Shown here piece after piece: positions 43,339-53,452 of a DNA stretch of 64,000 bases (positions within the stretch are counted from its first letter, which is position 1; each line of letters starts with the position of its first letter). Origin of the DNA: Streptomyces vilmorinianum (lineage in GTDB: Bacteria > Actinomycetota > Actinomycetes > Streptomycetales > Streptomycetaceae); contig NZ_CP040244.1 in the NCBI RefSeq assembly GCF_005517195.1, positions 624,501-688,500 of the forward strand. The letters run 5' to 3'. The position numbers and the translations under genes are program-made. A model generated the notes under the pieces. That model made no database searches. It worked only from the letters and a program-made list of their open reading frames with translations, and had not been told where the DNA came from.

Positions 43339-45249
43339 GTGACTCCCACAGCGAAAGTCGTTGGACGCCTCGCCCGCCTGACCCCCGGCTGGAGCACCAT
43401 CCGCGGACGGGTCACCGTCGTCCTGGCCGTACCGACCTGCCTCCTTCTCGTCCTCACCGGACTCGCCGTCGCCGACCGCGCGGCCGACTGGGCCGCCGCC
43501 CGCGAGACCCGCGACCGGGTCGACCGCGTCCTCGCCGTCCAGGCCCTCGTCCACGAACTCCAGCGCGAGCGCGGGCTCAGCAACGGGCTCCTCGGCGGCG
43601 CCCGGCAGTACCGCGACGACCTGGACGCCCAGCGGGCCCGCTCGGACACCGCCCGCGCCGCGCTCGGCGACCTGCCGGGCGCCGACCCCCTGGGGCGGCT
43701 GACGGCCGTGCGCTCGACGGTCGACGCCGACGGCTCGCGCACCGAGACCTTCGCCTTCTACACCGACGCCATCGCCACCCTCACCGCCGGCCATCCCACG
43801 CAGGGCCCGGTCGCGGCCGGCGACCGGGAGCTCGACGACGCCATGGGCGCCCTGCGGGCGCTCGGCGACGCCACCGAGTCCGTGGCCCTGGAGCGCGGCT
43901 CCCTCAACGGGGTCTTCGCCGCCGGGCGCTTCCGGGACGACGAGTACCAGGCCTTCGCCGACGTACGGGCCGCCCGGGTGGCCGCCCTGCGCCAGTACGC
44001 CACGTCCGCGACCCCGGACCAGCGCGCGGCCCTCGACAAGGCCTTCGCCACCGCCGACGCCCGGCGCGTCACCGAGCTGGAGAAACGGGCCACCGCGGCG
44101 GCCGACGGCTCCCGCGTCACCGTCGACCCCGACCTGTGGTGGCGCTCGATGACCGTCCTCGTGGACGACCTCTACGGCGTGCAACGCGGCGTCGGAGCGG
44201 ACGCGCGGGTCCGGGCCGGGGAACTCAGCTCTGCGGCCGCCGGACAGCTCGCCGGGTTCGTCGCCCTCGGCTTCCTCATCGTGGCGGTCGCCGCCGCCCT
44301 CGCCGTACTCTCCGCGCGTTCCATCACCCGCCCGCTCGGCGCGCTCGCCGAGGAGGCCGACGAGGTGGCGGGTGTGCGGCTCCAGGAGGCGGTGCGGCGC
44401 ATCCAGGAGGCGGAGGGGGGAACGGAGGCGACCACCTCACCCCCGTACCGCACGGACGCGCCCGTGCCCGGCGGCGCACAGGAGATCACCCAGCTCGCCG
44501 CCGCGCTGCGCAACGTGGAGCGGACGGCCGTCGGCCTCGCCGCCGAACAGGCCGCCCTGCGCCGCAACACCTCCGAGTCACTGGCCAACCTCGGCCGCCG
44601 CAACCAGAGCCTGCTGCGCCGGCAGCTCGGTCTCATCACCACGCTGGAGAGCCAGGAGATCGACCCGGAGGCCCTCGGCGAACTCTTCGAACTCGACCAC
44701 CTCGCCACCCGGATGCGGCGCAACGCCGAGTCGCTGCTCGTCCTCGCCGGGGAACAGGACCCGCCGCGGGCCTGGCCGGGCACGGTCACCGCCCGGGAGG
44801 TGGTGCAGTCGGCGGTCGCGGAGGTCGAGCACTACCAGAGGGTCGCGACGGCCGACATCGAACCCTGCCGCATCCGAGGCGACGCCGTCGCCGACCTGTC
44901 GCACCTTCTCGCCGAACTGATCGAGAACGCGCTGGTGTACTCGGCCGTCCAGCTGCCGGTCGAGGTGTACGGCTGGCGGGACCTCGACGAGTACTGCCTG
45001 GCCGTGGTCGACCGGGGTGTCGGCATGGGCGCGGACGACCTGGCCCGCGCCAACGCCCGGCTGTCCGGCGACGAGAGCTTCCTCGTCGCGCCCACCCGCT
45101 ACCTCGGCCACTACGTCGTCGGCCGGCTCGCCGCCCGCCTGGGCGCGCACGTGGAGCTGCGCCCGACGGACGGCAACGGCATCACCGCGTACGTGGGACT
45201 GCCGGTGACGGTCCTCGCGCCCGAGGTCGCGGTACCCGCCACCACGTAG
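43339..45249 (+). CDS. Nitrate/nitrite-sensing-domain histidine kinase-like protein
   Basis: A 636-residue sensor. The first membrane helix (VTVVLAVPTCLLLVLTGLAVA) precedes a NIT sensor domain with the LVHELQRERGLSNGLLGG motif and SVALERGSLNGVFAAGRF repeat. A second helix (QLAGFVALGFLIVAVAAALAVL), a HAMP linker, a coil with His454 in FELDHLATRMRRNAESLLVL and an ATPase domain (HLLAELIENALVYS ... GVGMGADDLA) follow. Such kinases usually lead conservons with Roadblock, DUF742 and GTPase genes. None follows here, so it is solitary. It may sense nitrate or a similar anion. Confidence 0.88.
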   Translation: MTPTAKVVGRLARLTPGWSTIRGRVTVVLAVPTCLLLVLTGLAVADRAADWAAARETRDRVDRVLAVQALVHELQRERGLSNGLLGGARQYRDDLDAQRARSDTARAALGDLPGADPLGRLTAVRSTVDADGSRTETFAFYTDAIATLTAGHPTQGPVAAGDRELDDAMGALRALGDATESVALERGSLNGVFAAGRFRDDEYQAFADVRAARVAALRQYATSATPDQRAALDKAFATADARRVTELEKRATAAADGSRVTVDPDLWWRSMTVLVDDLYGVQRGVGADARVRAGELSSAAAGQLAGFVALGFLIVAVAAALAVLSARSITRPLGALAEEADEVAGVRLQEAVRRIQEAEGGTEATTSPPYRTDAPVPGGAQEITQLAAALRNVERTAVGLAAEQAALRRNTSESLANLGRRNQSLLRRQLGLITTLESQEIDPEALGELFELDHLATRMRRNAESLLVLAGEQDPPRAWPGTVTAREVVQSAVAEVEHYQRVATADIEPCRIRGDAVADLSHLLAELIENALVYSAVQLPVEVYGWRDLDEYCLAVVDRGVGMGADDLARANARLSGDESFLVAPTRYLGHYVVGRLAARLGAHVELRPTDGNGITAYVGLPVTVLAPEVAVPATT

Positions 45250-45263
45250 CGCCGACGGTCCGC

Positions 45264-45731
45264 CTACAGGCCCACGCCGGCCGGCTGCCTCACCGTGACG
45301 TTGAGCCGGTTGAACAGGTTGGTGAGCCCGACCATCAGCACGATCGCGGCGAGCTGCTTCTCGTCGTAGTGGTCGGCGGCCGCGTCCCACACCTCGTCCG
45401 GCACGGCGTCCGAGGTGTCGGCGAGCCGCGTCGCGTGCTCGGCCAGCGCGAGCGCCGCCCGCTCCTCCGCGGAGAAGTACGGCGCCTCGCGCCAGGCGGA
45501 GACGGCGAACAGCTTCTCGTCGCTCACGCCGGCCTTCCTCGCGCTCTTGACGCCGTAGTCGACGCAGAAGCCGCAGCTGTTGATCTGGCTGGCCCGCAGG
45601 TGCACGAGCTCCAGGGTGGACTCCGGGACGCCGCCCTGACGGGTGGCCTTGACCAGGTTCTGGGTGGCCGGTCCGGCCTCGGGGAGGATGTAGGCGGGGT
45701 TCGTCATCCGGGCCTTGAGTTCGTGCTGCAT
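45264..45731 (-). CDS. AhpD/carboxymuconolactone decarboxylase-family protein
   Basis: A 155-residue alkylhydroperoxidase-like protein: MQHELKARMTNPAYILPEAGPATQNLVKATRQG and the redox motif INSCGFCVDYGVKSARKAG (CxxC with a downstream aromatic). It probably reduces peroxides with an unknown donor. ATG 45731 has AAGGAGCG in front; a longer upstream start is rejected. It lies 14 bp from the kinase stop, convergent. Confidence 0.9.
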   Translation of the reverse strand: MQHELKARMTNPAYILPEAGPATQNLVKATRQGGVPESTLELVHLRASQINSCGFCVDYGVKSARKAGVSDEKLFAVSAWREAPYFSAEERAALALAEHATRLADTSDAVPDEVWDAAADHYDEKQLAAIVLMVGLTNLFNRLNVTVRQPAGVGL

Positions 45732-45828
45732 GGTGGTCGCTCCTTCGGCGGTCCGTGGTGCCGTTGCTGTTGCCTTCACCGCAATGACGGAGCGCGCGAC
45801 GCGGATGTGACACGTCCGGAGAAGTTTT

Positions 45829-45876
45829 TCGCGGGATCTTGCGCGGGATCTTGCGCGGGATCTTTCGCGAGACCCT
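45829..45876. repeat. Four tandem copies of a 12-bp unit
   Basis: GCGCGGGATCTT and variants (TCGCGGGATCTT, TCGCGAGACCCT) run in tandem just downstream of a GNAT stop. This resembles the repeat at 18047 in place and composition. Confidence 0.75.
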
Positions 45877-45890
45877 TCGCGGTACGACCG

Positions 45891-46655
45891 TCAGGCGGCA
45901 GGTTCGGCGATCAGCGCGGTGCCGATCGTGCGGAAGCCGAGCCGCCCGTAGAGGCGGGCCACCGTCTCGTCCGTGGCCGTCAGGAAGACCGTCTCCACAC
46001 CCTGGGCCCGGGCGTCCGCGACCAGGGCGGCGGTGACCGCGAGGCCCAGGCCGCGGCGGCGGGCGGCCGGCAGGGTGCCGACGCCGACGACCTCGGAGAC
46101 GGCGCCGACCGGCTGGTGCTGCCCGGCGCACAGCGCCGTGCCGCTCGCGTCCAGGGCGGCCGCCAGGCGCGTGAGACCGGCCTCGATCCTGGCCGCGAGG
46201 TCCGCGGCCGCCGTGGCGGAGGGGGTGGCACCGAAGGCCGCGTACGGGGCGGCGGCGGCGCTCTCGAGGGCCGGGTCGTCGGCGCCCACGATCCGTACGG
46301 TGACGCCCTCGGGCACCGCGACCGCCTTGCCCTCGCCCTCGCCCTCGCCCTCGCCCTCGAGAACCATCAGCGGGTGCTCGTGCACCACGAGCCCGCTCTT
46401 CTCGACGGCCGCCCGCAGCCCCGGCGTCGTCTCCGCCACCCACTCGAAGGCCTCGGGCACCCCCAGCTCCCGCTGCCGCGCCCGCACCCGGTCCACCTCG
46501 TCGACCGAGACCTCACCGGCGTACCCGAGCGCGGGCCTCGCGTAGTACGGCCACCCGTCCCCCTCCCGTACGAACAGGGTCAGCGGCCCCAACTCCTCGG
46601 CGCGGGCGGCGGATCGGGGGACGGCGTCGTCATACGTCTCAAGGCGGTTCAGCAT
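45891..46655 (-). CDS. GNAT-family acetyltransferase with EG repeat
   Basis: A 254-residue protein. The C-terminal half is a GNAT domain with VGVGTLPAARRRGLGLAVTAALVADARAQGVETVFLTATDETVARLYGRLGFRTIG. The N-terminal half is less typical and contains EGEGEGEGEG, coded by CTCGCC hexamers. ATG 46655 (MLNRLETYDD) is chosen over an upstream start. It diverges from another GNAT gene across 74 bp; the two are not close in sequence. Substrate unknown. Confidence 0.85.
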   Translation of the reverse strand: MLNRLETYDDAVPRSAARAEELGPLTLFVREGDGWPYYARPALGYAGEVSVDEVDRVRARQRELGVPEAFEWVAETTPGLRAAVEKSGLVVHEHPLMVLEGEGEGEGEGKAVAVPEGVTVRIVGADDPALESAAAAPYAAFGATPSATAAADLAARIEAGLTRLAAALDASGTALCAGQHQPVGAVSEVVGVGTLPAARRRGLGLAVTAALVADARAQGVETVFLTATDETVARLYGRLGFRTIGTALIAEPAA

Positions 46656-46729
46656 GCCGTCATCCAAGCAGCCGCACCCCGTGAGCACCGGCGGATTTTC
46701 CCGCGCCCTCGGTGCGGGACGATGGACCC

Positions 46730-47263
46730 ATGACCGAGATCCTCACGCCCCGCCTCCTCCTCCGCCGCTGGACCGACGACGACCTCGTCCCGATGGCCGA
46801 GATCAACGCCGATCCCGAGGTGATGCGCTGGATCGGCGACGGGTCCGTACGGGATCTGGAGCAGACCGCCGAGGACATCGAGCGGTGGGAGGAGGAGTGG
46901 GACGAGGAGGGGTTCGGGCTCTTCGCCGTCGAGCTGCTCGGGTCGGGGGAGCTGATCGGGTTCGCCGGGCTCTCCGTGCCCGAGTTCCTGCCCGAGGTGC
47001 TGCCCGCCGTGGAGATCGGGTGGCGGCTCGGGCGGCAGTTCTGGGGGCAGGGATACGCCTCCGAGGCCGCCCACGCCGTCCTGGAGTTCGCGCTGCAGGA
47101 CCGGGGCCTCGACCGGGTGATCGCCATCGCGCACATCTCCAACACGGCCTCCGAGAACGTCATGAGCAAGCTCGGCATGGAACCCGAGCGCGAGATCGAC
47201 CACCCCGTCTTCGGCGTCCCGCTGCGCGTGCACGCCATCGACCTCAGCGAGTACCAGGGCTGA
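46730..47263 (+). CDS. RimJ/RimL-type GNAT acetyltransferase
   Basis: A 177-residue protein: MTEILTPRLLLRRWTDDDLVPMAEINADPEVMRWIGDG is the RimJ/RimL start, and EIGWRLGRQFWGQGYASEAAHAVLEF the acetyl-CoA loop, ending in TASENVMSKLGMEPEREI. It may acetylate a protein N-terminus or a small amine. ATG 46730 is preferred to GTG 46712 from the family start. The last 20 bp overlap the convergent PHP gene. Confidence 0.9.
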   Translation: MTEILTPRLLLRRWTDDDLVPMAEINADPEVMRWIGDGSVRDLEQTAEDIERWEEEWDEEGFGLFAVELLGSGELIGFAGLSVPEFLPEVLPAVEIGWRLGRQFWGQGYASEAAHAVLEFALQDRGLDRVIAIAHISNTASENVMSKLGMEPEREIDHPVFGVPLRVHAIDLSEYQG

Positions 47264-48758
47264 CGTCCAGGAACACCGGGTTCGTGAAGGCCGCGAGCGC
47301 GCCCGGCAGGGGTGGCAGCGTCGCCGCGTGGCGGACCTCCGCACGTACGTAGGTGGCGTACGCCGCCGTCGTCACCCACTCCACCTGGACCGTGCCCCGC
47401 GCCTGCGTCTGCGTCTGCGTCTGCGCCTGCGCCGTGTGCAGGACGCCCTGGTCCGTGACGAGACGGACCGTGCCGCCCTCCGGGGCGCCGGTCACCGTCA
47501 GCCGTACCGTCACCGGCTCGTCCGCCGCCGCCACCCGCAGCCGCTCGCCGATGCCCGCCGAGCCGCCCCAACCGTCCGTCACCGCGAAGTCCAGGGACAC
47601 CGACGCCGACTCGGCCACGTACGAGCGGCCCGCGCGCAGGCCCGCCAGGATCGCCTCCCGGCTCAGGTCGTCCGCCAGGACCACCGTCTGCGGGCCGCCG
47701 ACGCGGTCCGGGTCCCGGTGGGCGTCGCTGCTGCCCATCGCCGGGGTCCAGCGGCCCTGGGCGAGCGCCGCGTCCCAGCCGGCGAGGGACACCTCGTCGT
47801 CCGGGGTGAACGGACCGTTCCACACCTCGACCGCGTCCGCCTCGCCGAAGCCGAACTTCCAGTTGCAGCCGATGCAGGTGGCGTGCGGGTGCGCCGGGAC
47901 GACCAGGCCGCCCGCCCGGCGGATCTCGCGCGCGAAGTGCCCGAAGCGGTTCTCGCGCGCCCGGTAGCGCCAGTCCACGAACGTGCCCGCGTCGGTCCCC
48001 AGCGCCAGGACGTGCCCGTTGCGGGTGGTGATCTCCTCGCCGAGCAGGACCAGCAGGTCGTCCCCGGCGAGCTCCGCCCACGCCCCGTGCCCGCCATGGG
48101 TGTTGTGCTCGGTGGTGGCCAGGAAGTCGAGCCCGGCGGCGCGCGCGAGCGCGGCGACCTCGGCGGGGGTGCGGCGCCCGTCCGAGTACACGGTGTGGAG
48201 ATGGCAGTCGCCGCGGTACCAGGCCATGCCCCGGCCCCTGGCCCGCTCCGGCGGGTACACCGGCCGGGGCGTGGGCGGCGAGGCGCCGAAGCGGAGGGTG
48301 ATCGTCACCGTGTACGTGAGCCCCTGCGGCGCCACCGTGTACGGCGCGAGGACGACGAACCAGGTGCCGGGGCGTACGGGACCGGCGATGTACCCCGGGG
48401 TCGCCGCGTCCGACCGGACGAAGAACTCATTGCGGGCGCCGCCCGACCAGCCCCGGAAGCCCTTGCCGCCGAGTGCGGTGCCGCGCTGGTCGAAGAGGCC
48501 GATGTCCAGGGCGTTGCCCTGCGTCCCGGCGGGGACGGCCGGCCTCTCGTACGCGTACGAGACATGGATCTCGCGCACCCCGCGCGGGATCTCGACCGGG
48601 AGGTACACGAAGTCGGGGGAGCCGGGCGGCAGCGTGCCGCCGACCGTCTCCGTGCGGTCGCCGCCGCCCGGTTCCGCGTGCGCGAAGCTCACGGTTCCCA
48701 AGGTAAGGGCGGAGGCGGCGCCCGTCGTGAGGAGCGTTCGTCTGGTCGGTTCGCTCAT
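47244..48758 (-). CDS. Tat-secreted PHP-domain metallohydrolase (CehA/McbA-like)
   Basis: A 504-residue exported protein. The Tat signal is SEPTRRTLLTTGAASALTLG. The PHP domain begins near residue 200 with GDCHLHTVYSDGRRTPAEVAALARAAGLDFLATTEHNTHGG and later GSSDAHRD, giving the H-x-H...E...H metal ligands. The N-terminal part is a beta-sandwich. The family includes carbaryl hydrolase-like phosphoesterases. QTQTQTQ near the C-terminus is coded by hexamer repeats. It converges with the GNAT gene. Confidence 0.88.
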   Translation of the reverse strand: MSEPTRRTLLTTGAASALTLGTVSFAHAEPGGGDRTETVGGTLPPGSPDFVYLPVEIPRGVREIHVSYAYERPAVPAGTQGNALDIGLFDQRGTALGGKGFRGWSGGARNEFFVRSDAATPGYIAGPVRPGTWFVVLAPYTVAPQGLTYTVTITLRFGASPPTPRPVYPPERARGRGMAWYRGDCHLHTVYSDGRRTPAEVAALARAAGLDFLATTEHNTHGGHGAWAELAGDDLLVLLGEEITTRNGHVLALGTDAGTFVDWRYRARENRFGHFAREIRRAGGLVVPAHPHATCIGCNWKFGFGEADAVEVWNGPFTPDDEVSLAGWDAALAQGRWTPAMGSSDAHRDPDRVGGPQTVVLADDLSREAILAGLRAGRSYVAESASVSLDFAVTDGWGGSAGIGERLRVAAADEPVTVRLTVTGAPEGGTVRLVTDQGVLHTAQAQTQTQTQARGTVQVEWVTTAAYATYVRAEVRHAATLPPLPGALAAFTNPVFLDVSPGTR

Positions 48759-48846
48759 GGCGGTCACGCTTCTACGAAGCCGTGAACGCCCGTGCAACGC
48801 AAGACACATCCTCGTCGCATCTCTCGGAAATCCCCGCCGCGCGGCC

Positions 48847-48852
48847 TACCTT
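48847..48852 (+). promoter_or_regulatory. -10 box TACCTT of the LLM gene
   Basis: TACCTT ends 6 bases before ATG 48859; no ribosome site between, suggesting a leaderless mRNA. Confidence 0.4.
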
Positions 48853-48858
48853 GCCCCT

Positions 48859-49692
48859 ATGCGGATCTCGACCACGATCTTCCTGACCGACGAGACCATC
48901 ACTCCCGTGCGGCTCGCGCGCGAGCTCGAACAGCGGGGCTTCGCCGGGCTCTATCTGCCCGAGCACACCCACATCCCGGTCGAGCGGACGACTCCGTACC
49001 CGGCGGCGGGCGCCGTACTGCCCCCGGAGTACGGCCGTACCCTCGACCCCTTCGTCGCCCTCGGCCAGGCGGCCGCCGTCACCGAGCGGCTCGGGCTCGG
49101 CACCGGCATCACGCTGGTCACGCAGCACGATCCGATCGACCTGGCGAAGCAGATCGCCACCCTCGACCATCTCTCGGGCGGCCGCTTCACCCTCGGCGTC
49201 GGCTTCGGCTGGAACAAGGAGGAGGCCGCCGACCACGGTGTGGAGTGGGCGACGCGGCGTGAGCTCGGCCGGGAGCGGATGGCGCTGATGCGGGCGCTGT
49301 GGGCGGCGGAACCGACGGCGTACGAGGGCGAGTTCGGGGTCTCGGTACGGGCCTCCTACGCGTACCCCAAGCCGGCGGGCGGCGCGCCCAGGACCCTGAT
49401 CGGCGGGGCGGCGGGGCCGAAGCTCTTCGCGCAGATCGCCGAGTACGCGGACGGCTGGATGCCGATCGGCGGCCGGGGCCTGACGAAGACGGTCCCGGTG
49501 CTCCGCGAGGCCTGGGACAAGGCGGGCCGCGACCCGGAGGCCCTCCAGGTCGTCCCGTACGCGGTCCTTCCGAACCCCGGGAAGCTGGCGCACTACGAGG
49601 AGCTCGGCTGCGAGGAGGTCGTGCTCCAGCTTCCGCCGGGCGGGGAGGCGGAGGTGCTGGGGGTGCTCGACGAGTACGCGCGGTATCTATGA
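48859..49692 (+). CDS. LLM-class F420-dependent oxidoreductase (3)
   Basis: A 277-residue TIM-barrel protein: [92 protein letters not shown]. The IxxDHLSGGR and GFGWN segments are the F420-binding signature of the TIGR03619 group. The substrate is unknown. It is not next to a TCTGACG site, so it is probably outside that regulon, but it depends on the F420 whose synthesis gene fbiC follows. Confidence 0.92.
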   Translation: MRISTTIFLTDETITPVRLARELEQRGFAGLYLPEHTHIPVERTTPYPAAGAVLPPEYGRTLDPFVALGQAAAVTERLGLGTGITLVTQHDPIDLAKQIATLDHLSGGRFTLGVGFGWNKEEAADHGVEWATRRELGRERMALMRALWAAEPTAYEGEFGVSVRASYAYPKPAGGAPRTLIGGAAGPKLFAQIAEYADGWMPIGGRGLTKTVPVLREAWDKAGRDPEALQVVPYAVLPNPGKLAHYEELGCEEVVLQLPPGGEAEVLGVLDEYARYL

Positions 49693-49715
49693 CCCCACGG
49701 AGAGGTCCCCGCCCC

Positions 49716-49950
49716 GTGAGCCCGAAGCGCGGCGACGACGTCGCCCCGCCTCCGATCGGCGCGGAGTGATCCGGACCGCCGGCACCGGCTGCGCGGCCGG
49801 CTCGCCACGGGCAGCCTGGGCGGGCGGGAGTATCCGCAGTGGGAGTACGAGGTCACCGCCGGCGGCCGCGTGCGTTACCTCGTCGACGAGGCCCGGAGGA
49901 CGGTCCACTTGGTGTACGCCGCCCCACGGCACCCCAAGGACACGGACTGA
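49716..49950 (+). pseudogene. Remnant of a RelE-like toxin gene, internally deleted
   Basis: GTG 49716 opens a 17-codon start ([17 protein letters not shown]) that ends at TGA 49767. Another frame then gives a coherent C-terminus, including [51 protein letters not shown] and ending at TGA 49948-49950. The two parts match the beginning and end of a Streptomyces toxin-like gene family that I recall, with the middle missing and the frame shifted. The cut falls near 49766. The recall should be checked by search. Confidence 0.6.
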
Positions 49951-49996
49951 CCGGTCCTCCTTCGCGGCCGCGCTCCCCCCTGTCCCCGCCCGCTCG

Positions 49997-50002
49997 TATG
50001 CT
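49997..50002 (+). promoter_or_regulatory. -10 box TATGCT of fbiC
   Basis: TATGCT ends 6 bases before ATG 50009; no ribosome site between, suggesting a leaderless mRNA. Confidence 0.45.
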
Positions 50003-50008
50003 CGGTCC

Positions 50009-52627
50009 ATGACGGATCACCAGGCGGATCACCAGGCGGAACGCCCTGCCGTACTCCCCACCGGACGGCCCACCGAGAACGCCATGCGCCGCGCACTCAA
50101 GCGGGCCAGGGACGGCGTCGCGCTCGACGTCGGTGAGGCGGCCGTGCTCTTCCAGGCGCGGGGCGCGGACCTGGAGGACCTCGCCGCGTCCGCCGCGCGC
50201 GTGCGTGACGCGGGCCTGCTGGCCTCCGGGCGGCCCGGGGTCATCACGTACTCGAAGAGCGTGTTCATCCCGCTCACCCGACTGTGCCGCGACAAGTGCC
50301 ACTACTGCACCTTCGTCACCGTCCCCGGCAAGCTGCGCCGCGCCGGCCACGGCATGTTCATGTCCCCCGACGAGGTCCTCGACATCGCGCGCAAGGGCGC
50401 CGAACTGGGCTGCAAGGAAGCCCTGATCACCCTCGGCGACAAGCCCGAGGACCGCTGGCCCGAGGCCCGCGAGTGGCTCGACGCGCACGGGTACGACGAC
50501 ACCCTCGCGTACGTACGGGCCATGGCGATCCGGATCCTGGAGGAGACCGGACTGCTCCCGCACCTCAACCCCGGGGTGCTGTCCTGGACCGACTTCCAGC
50601 GGCTCAAGCCGGTCGCGCCCTCGATGGGCATGATGCTGGAGACGACCTCGCAGCGGCTGTGGGAGGAGCCCGGACAGCCCCACCACGGCTCCCCGGACAA
50701 GGAACCGGCCGTGCGGCTGCGGGTCCTGGAGGACGCCGGCCGCTCCTCCGTCCCCTTCACCTCCGGCCTCCTCATCGGGATCGGCGAGACGTACGAGGAG
50801 CGCGCCGAGTCCCTCTTCGCGCTGCGCCGCGTCTCCCGCGCCTACCACTCCATCCAGGAGCTGATCATCCAGAACTTCCGCGCCAAGCCGGACACGGCGA
50901 TGCGCGGGATGCCGGACGCCGAGCTGGACGACCTGGTCGCCACGATCGCCGTCGCCCGGCACATCATGGGCCCGAGCGCCTGTCTGCAGGCCCCGCCGAA
51001 CCTCGTGGACGAGGAGTACGGGCGGCTGATCGGCGCCGGGATCGACGACTGGGGCGGGGTCTCCCCGCTCACCATCGACCATGTGAACCCGGAGCGGCCC
51101 TGGCCGCAGATCGACGCCCTCGCCGAGAAGTCCCGCGCCGCCGGTTTCGAGCTGCGCGAACGGCTCTGCGTCTACCCGGAGTTCGTGAGCCGCGGCGAGC
51201 CCTGGCTCGACCCGCGCCTCCTCCCGCACGTGCGCGCCCTCGCCGACCCCGAGACCGGGCTCGCTGACCCCGACGCGCCCGTGCGCGGACTGCCCTGGCA
51301 GGAGCCCGACGAGGCCTTCACGGCCTCCGGCCGCACGGATCTGCACCGCACCATCGACACCACCGGCCGCACGCACGACCGCCGCGACGACTTCGACGAG
51401 GTGTACGGCGACTGGGGCGCGCTGCGCGAGGCCGCGGCCCCCGGGATGGTCCCGCAGCGCCTCGACACGGACGTGCGCCAGGCCCTCGCGGTGGCCGCCG
51501 ACGACCCGACGAAGCTGACCGACGACGAGGCCCTGGCCCTGCTGCACGCCGACGGCCCGGCGCTCGACGCCCTCACCCGTATCGCGGACGACGTCCGCAA
51601 GGCGGTGGCCGGCGACGACGTCACGTACATCGTCACGCGGAACATCAACTTCACCAACGTCTGCTACACCGGCTGCCGCTTCTGCGCCTTCGCCCAGCGC
51701 CGCACCGACGCCGACGCGTACACCCTCTCCCTCGACCAGGTCGCCGACCGCGCCCAGCAGGCCTGGGACGTCGGCGCGGTCGAGGTCTGCATGCAGGGCG
51801 GCATCCACCCGGACCTGCCGGGCACCGCCTACTTCGACATCGCGCGGGCCGTGAAGGAGCGCGTGCCGGGCATGCACGTGCACGCCTTCTCCCCGATGGA
51901 GGTCGTCAACGGCGCGACGCGGACCGGGCTTTCGATACGGGAGTGGCTGACGGCGGCGAAGGAGGCCGGACTCGACTCGATCCCCGGCACGGCTGCCGAG
52001 ATCCTCGACGACGAGGTCCGCTGGGTCCTCACCAAGGGCAAGCTGCCCACCGCCACCTGGATCGAGGTCGTCACCACCGCGCACGAGCTGGGCATCCGCT
52101 CCTCGTCCACGATGATGTACGGGCATGTGGACCAGCCCCGCCACTGGCTCGGCCACTTCCGCACGCTGGCCCGCATCCAGCAGGAGACCGGTGGTTTCAC
52201 CGAGTTCGTGACGCTGCCCTTCATCCACACCAACGCACCGGTCTACCTCGCCGGGATCGCCCGCCCGGGTCCGACGGTCCGCGACAACCGCGCGGTCACC
52301 GCGATGGCCCGGCTCCTCCTCCACCCGCACATCCCCAACATCCAGACCAGCTGGGTGAAGCTGGGCGCGGAAGGCGCCGCCGAGATGCTCCGCTCGGGCG
52401 CCAACGACCTCGGCGGCACGCTGATGGAGGAGACCATCTCCCGGATGGCGGGCTCCGGTTACGGCTCGTACCGCTCGGTCAAGGACCTTGTCGCCATCGC
52501 GGAGGCGGCGGGAAGGCCGTCCCGCCCCCGGACGACGCTGTACGGGGAGGTCCCGGAGGAGCGGGTACGGGCGGCGCGGGCGTCCGACGGCCACCTCCCC
52601 GAGCTGCTGCCGGTGCTGGAGGACTAG
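50009..52627 (+). CDS. fbiC: FbiC, 7,8-didemethyl-8-hydroxy-5-deazariboflavin (F0) synthase
   Basis: An 872-residue fusion of two radical SAM enzymes. The CofG-like first half has C93-x3-C97-x2-C100 (CRDKCHYC) and the CofH-like second half has C552-x3-C556-x2-C559 (CYTGCRFC), each in a TIM barrel. It joins tyrosine and 5-amino-6-ribitylaminouracil to F0, the chromophore of coenzyme F420. The fused form is normal for Actinobacteria. Its TAG overlaps the convergent gene by 4 bp. It supports the F420-type oxidoreductases at 17571, 34706 and 48859. Confidence 0.97.
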   Translation: MTDHQADHQAERPAVLPTGRPTENAMRRALKRARDGVALDVGEAAVLFQARGADLEDLAASAARVRDAGLLASGRPGVITYSKSVFIPLTRLCRDKCHYCTFVTVPGKLRRAGHGMFMSPDEVLDIARKGAELGCKEALITLGDKPEDRWPEAREWLDAHGYDDTLAYVRAMAIRILEETGLLPHLNPGVLSWTDFQRLKPVAPSMGMMLETTSQRLWEEPGQPHHGSPDKEPAVRLRVLEDAGRSSVPFTSGLLIGIGETYEERAESLFALRRVSRAYHSIQELIIQNFRAKPDTAMRGMPDAELDDLVATIAVARHIMGPSACLQAPPNLVDEEYGRLIGAGIDDWGGVSPLTIDHVNPERPWPQIDALAEKSRAAGFELRERLCVYPEFVSRGEPWLDPRLLPHVRALADPETGLADPDAPVRGLPWQEPDEAFTASGRTDLHRTIDTTGRTHDRRDDFDEVYGDWGALREAAAPGMVPQRLDTDVRQALAVAADDPTKLTDDEALALLHADGPALDALTRIADDVRKAVAGDDVTYIVTRNINFTNVCYTGCRFCAFAQRRTDADAYTLSLDQVADRAQQAWDVGAVEVCMQGGIHPDLPGTAYFDIARAVKERVPGMHVHAFSPMEVVNGATRTGLSIREWLTAAKEAGLDSIPGTAAEILDDEVRWVLTKGKLPTATWIEVVTTAHELGIRSSSTMMYGHVDQPRHWLGHFRTLARIQQETGGFTEFVTLPFIHTNAPVYLAGIARPGPTVRDNRAVTAMARLLLHPHIPNIQTSWVKLGAEGAAEMLRSGANDLGGTLMEETISRMAGSGYGSYRSVKDLVAIAEAAGRPSRPRTTLYGEVPEERVRAARASDGHLPELLPVLED

Positions 52628-53211
52628 CGCCGGTCGCGGAGGGTGAAGCCGCCGTCGACGACGCGGGCGTCGGCGGCGGGGGCCATGCACTTCGTGAGCA
52701 GCGGCTCGTCCTTCCAGGTGCCTCCGGAGAGTCCGATGCGGGCCGGTCCCTGCCCCTTCGGGGGCACGAGGAAGCTCACGCCCATGCGGAAGTTCGGCTC
52801 CAGGACGTCCAGCCAGGGGTGGTCGGGGTCGGCGCGGACGAGGGTGCCGGTCACGGTCGCGGTGGGGCCGCCGGTGGTCAGGCAGTCGACCTTGAACTCG
52901 CCCCAGTGGACCTTCGCGGGCGCGCCGTCCTTCGCCGGGTAGCTGTGGGAGAGCCGGAAGGTGCCCCACGAGCGGGTGGGGGTGGAGCCCGGGCCGTGGG
53001 TGGAGTGGGCGTCGACGCTGAATCGCACCTCCTCGTCGGGCACGGGGTACTCCATCCGCGCCTCGCCCTTGAGGGACGAGTGGAGGGATGCTCTCGCCGG
53101 CGCCGGCGCCGGCGCCAGTTCGGCGGGTGCGGGCGCCGCGACCGCGACGGGGGCTGCGATGGCGGCGACCAGTGCGAGTACGGCGGCCGCCCGCAGGGAG
53201 TTCTTCAGCAC
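52624..53211 (-). CDS. Secreted hypothetical protein, 195 residues
   Basis: The signal peptide [25 protein letters not shown] is followed by an Ala/Pro linker and a beta-rich domain ([53 protein letters not shown]). The last segment contains a Cys that could pair with the first. GTG 53211 has GGAG 7 bases in front. A housekeeping or cell-surface role is possible; no known domain. Confidence 0.8.
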   Translation of the reverse strand: MLKNSLRAAAVLALVAAIAAPVAVAAPAPAELAPAPAPARASLHSSLKGEARMEYPVPDEEVRFSVDAHSTHGPGSTPTRSWGTFRLSHSYPAKDGAPAKVHWGEFKVDCLTTGGPTATVTGTLVRADPDHPWLDVLEPNFRMGVSFLVPPKGQGPARIGLSGGTWKDEPLLTKCMAPAADARVVDGGFTLRDRR

Positions 53212-53452
53212 GGTGATGCTCCGATCGAGGTGTGCGGCAGGTCCCGTCGAGCATCGCCGGCCGCCTCCCTCCCGGGCATCCGCCGAGGGAACGGTCCGCC
53301 TCCGCCGCACGGGGGAGACCTCCGGTGAACGGCGGTCAAAAGCGGCCTGAAGGGCGTCCGACCACATAACGTTCCGGCCCCCGAACGCTCGTACCCGGTC
53401 GATTACAGTGCTGCGAGACCGAGTACGGAGGGCTATCCGGGGGAGGCGCGTC

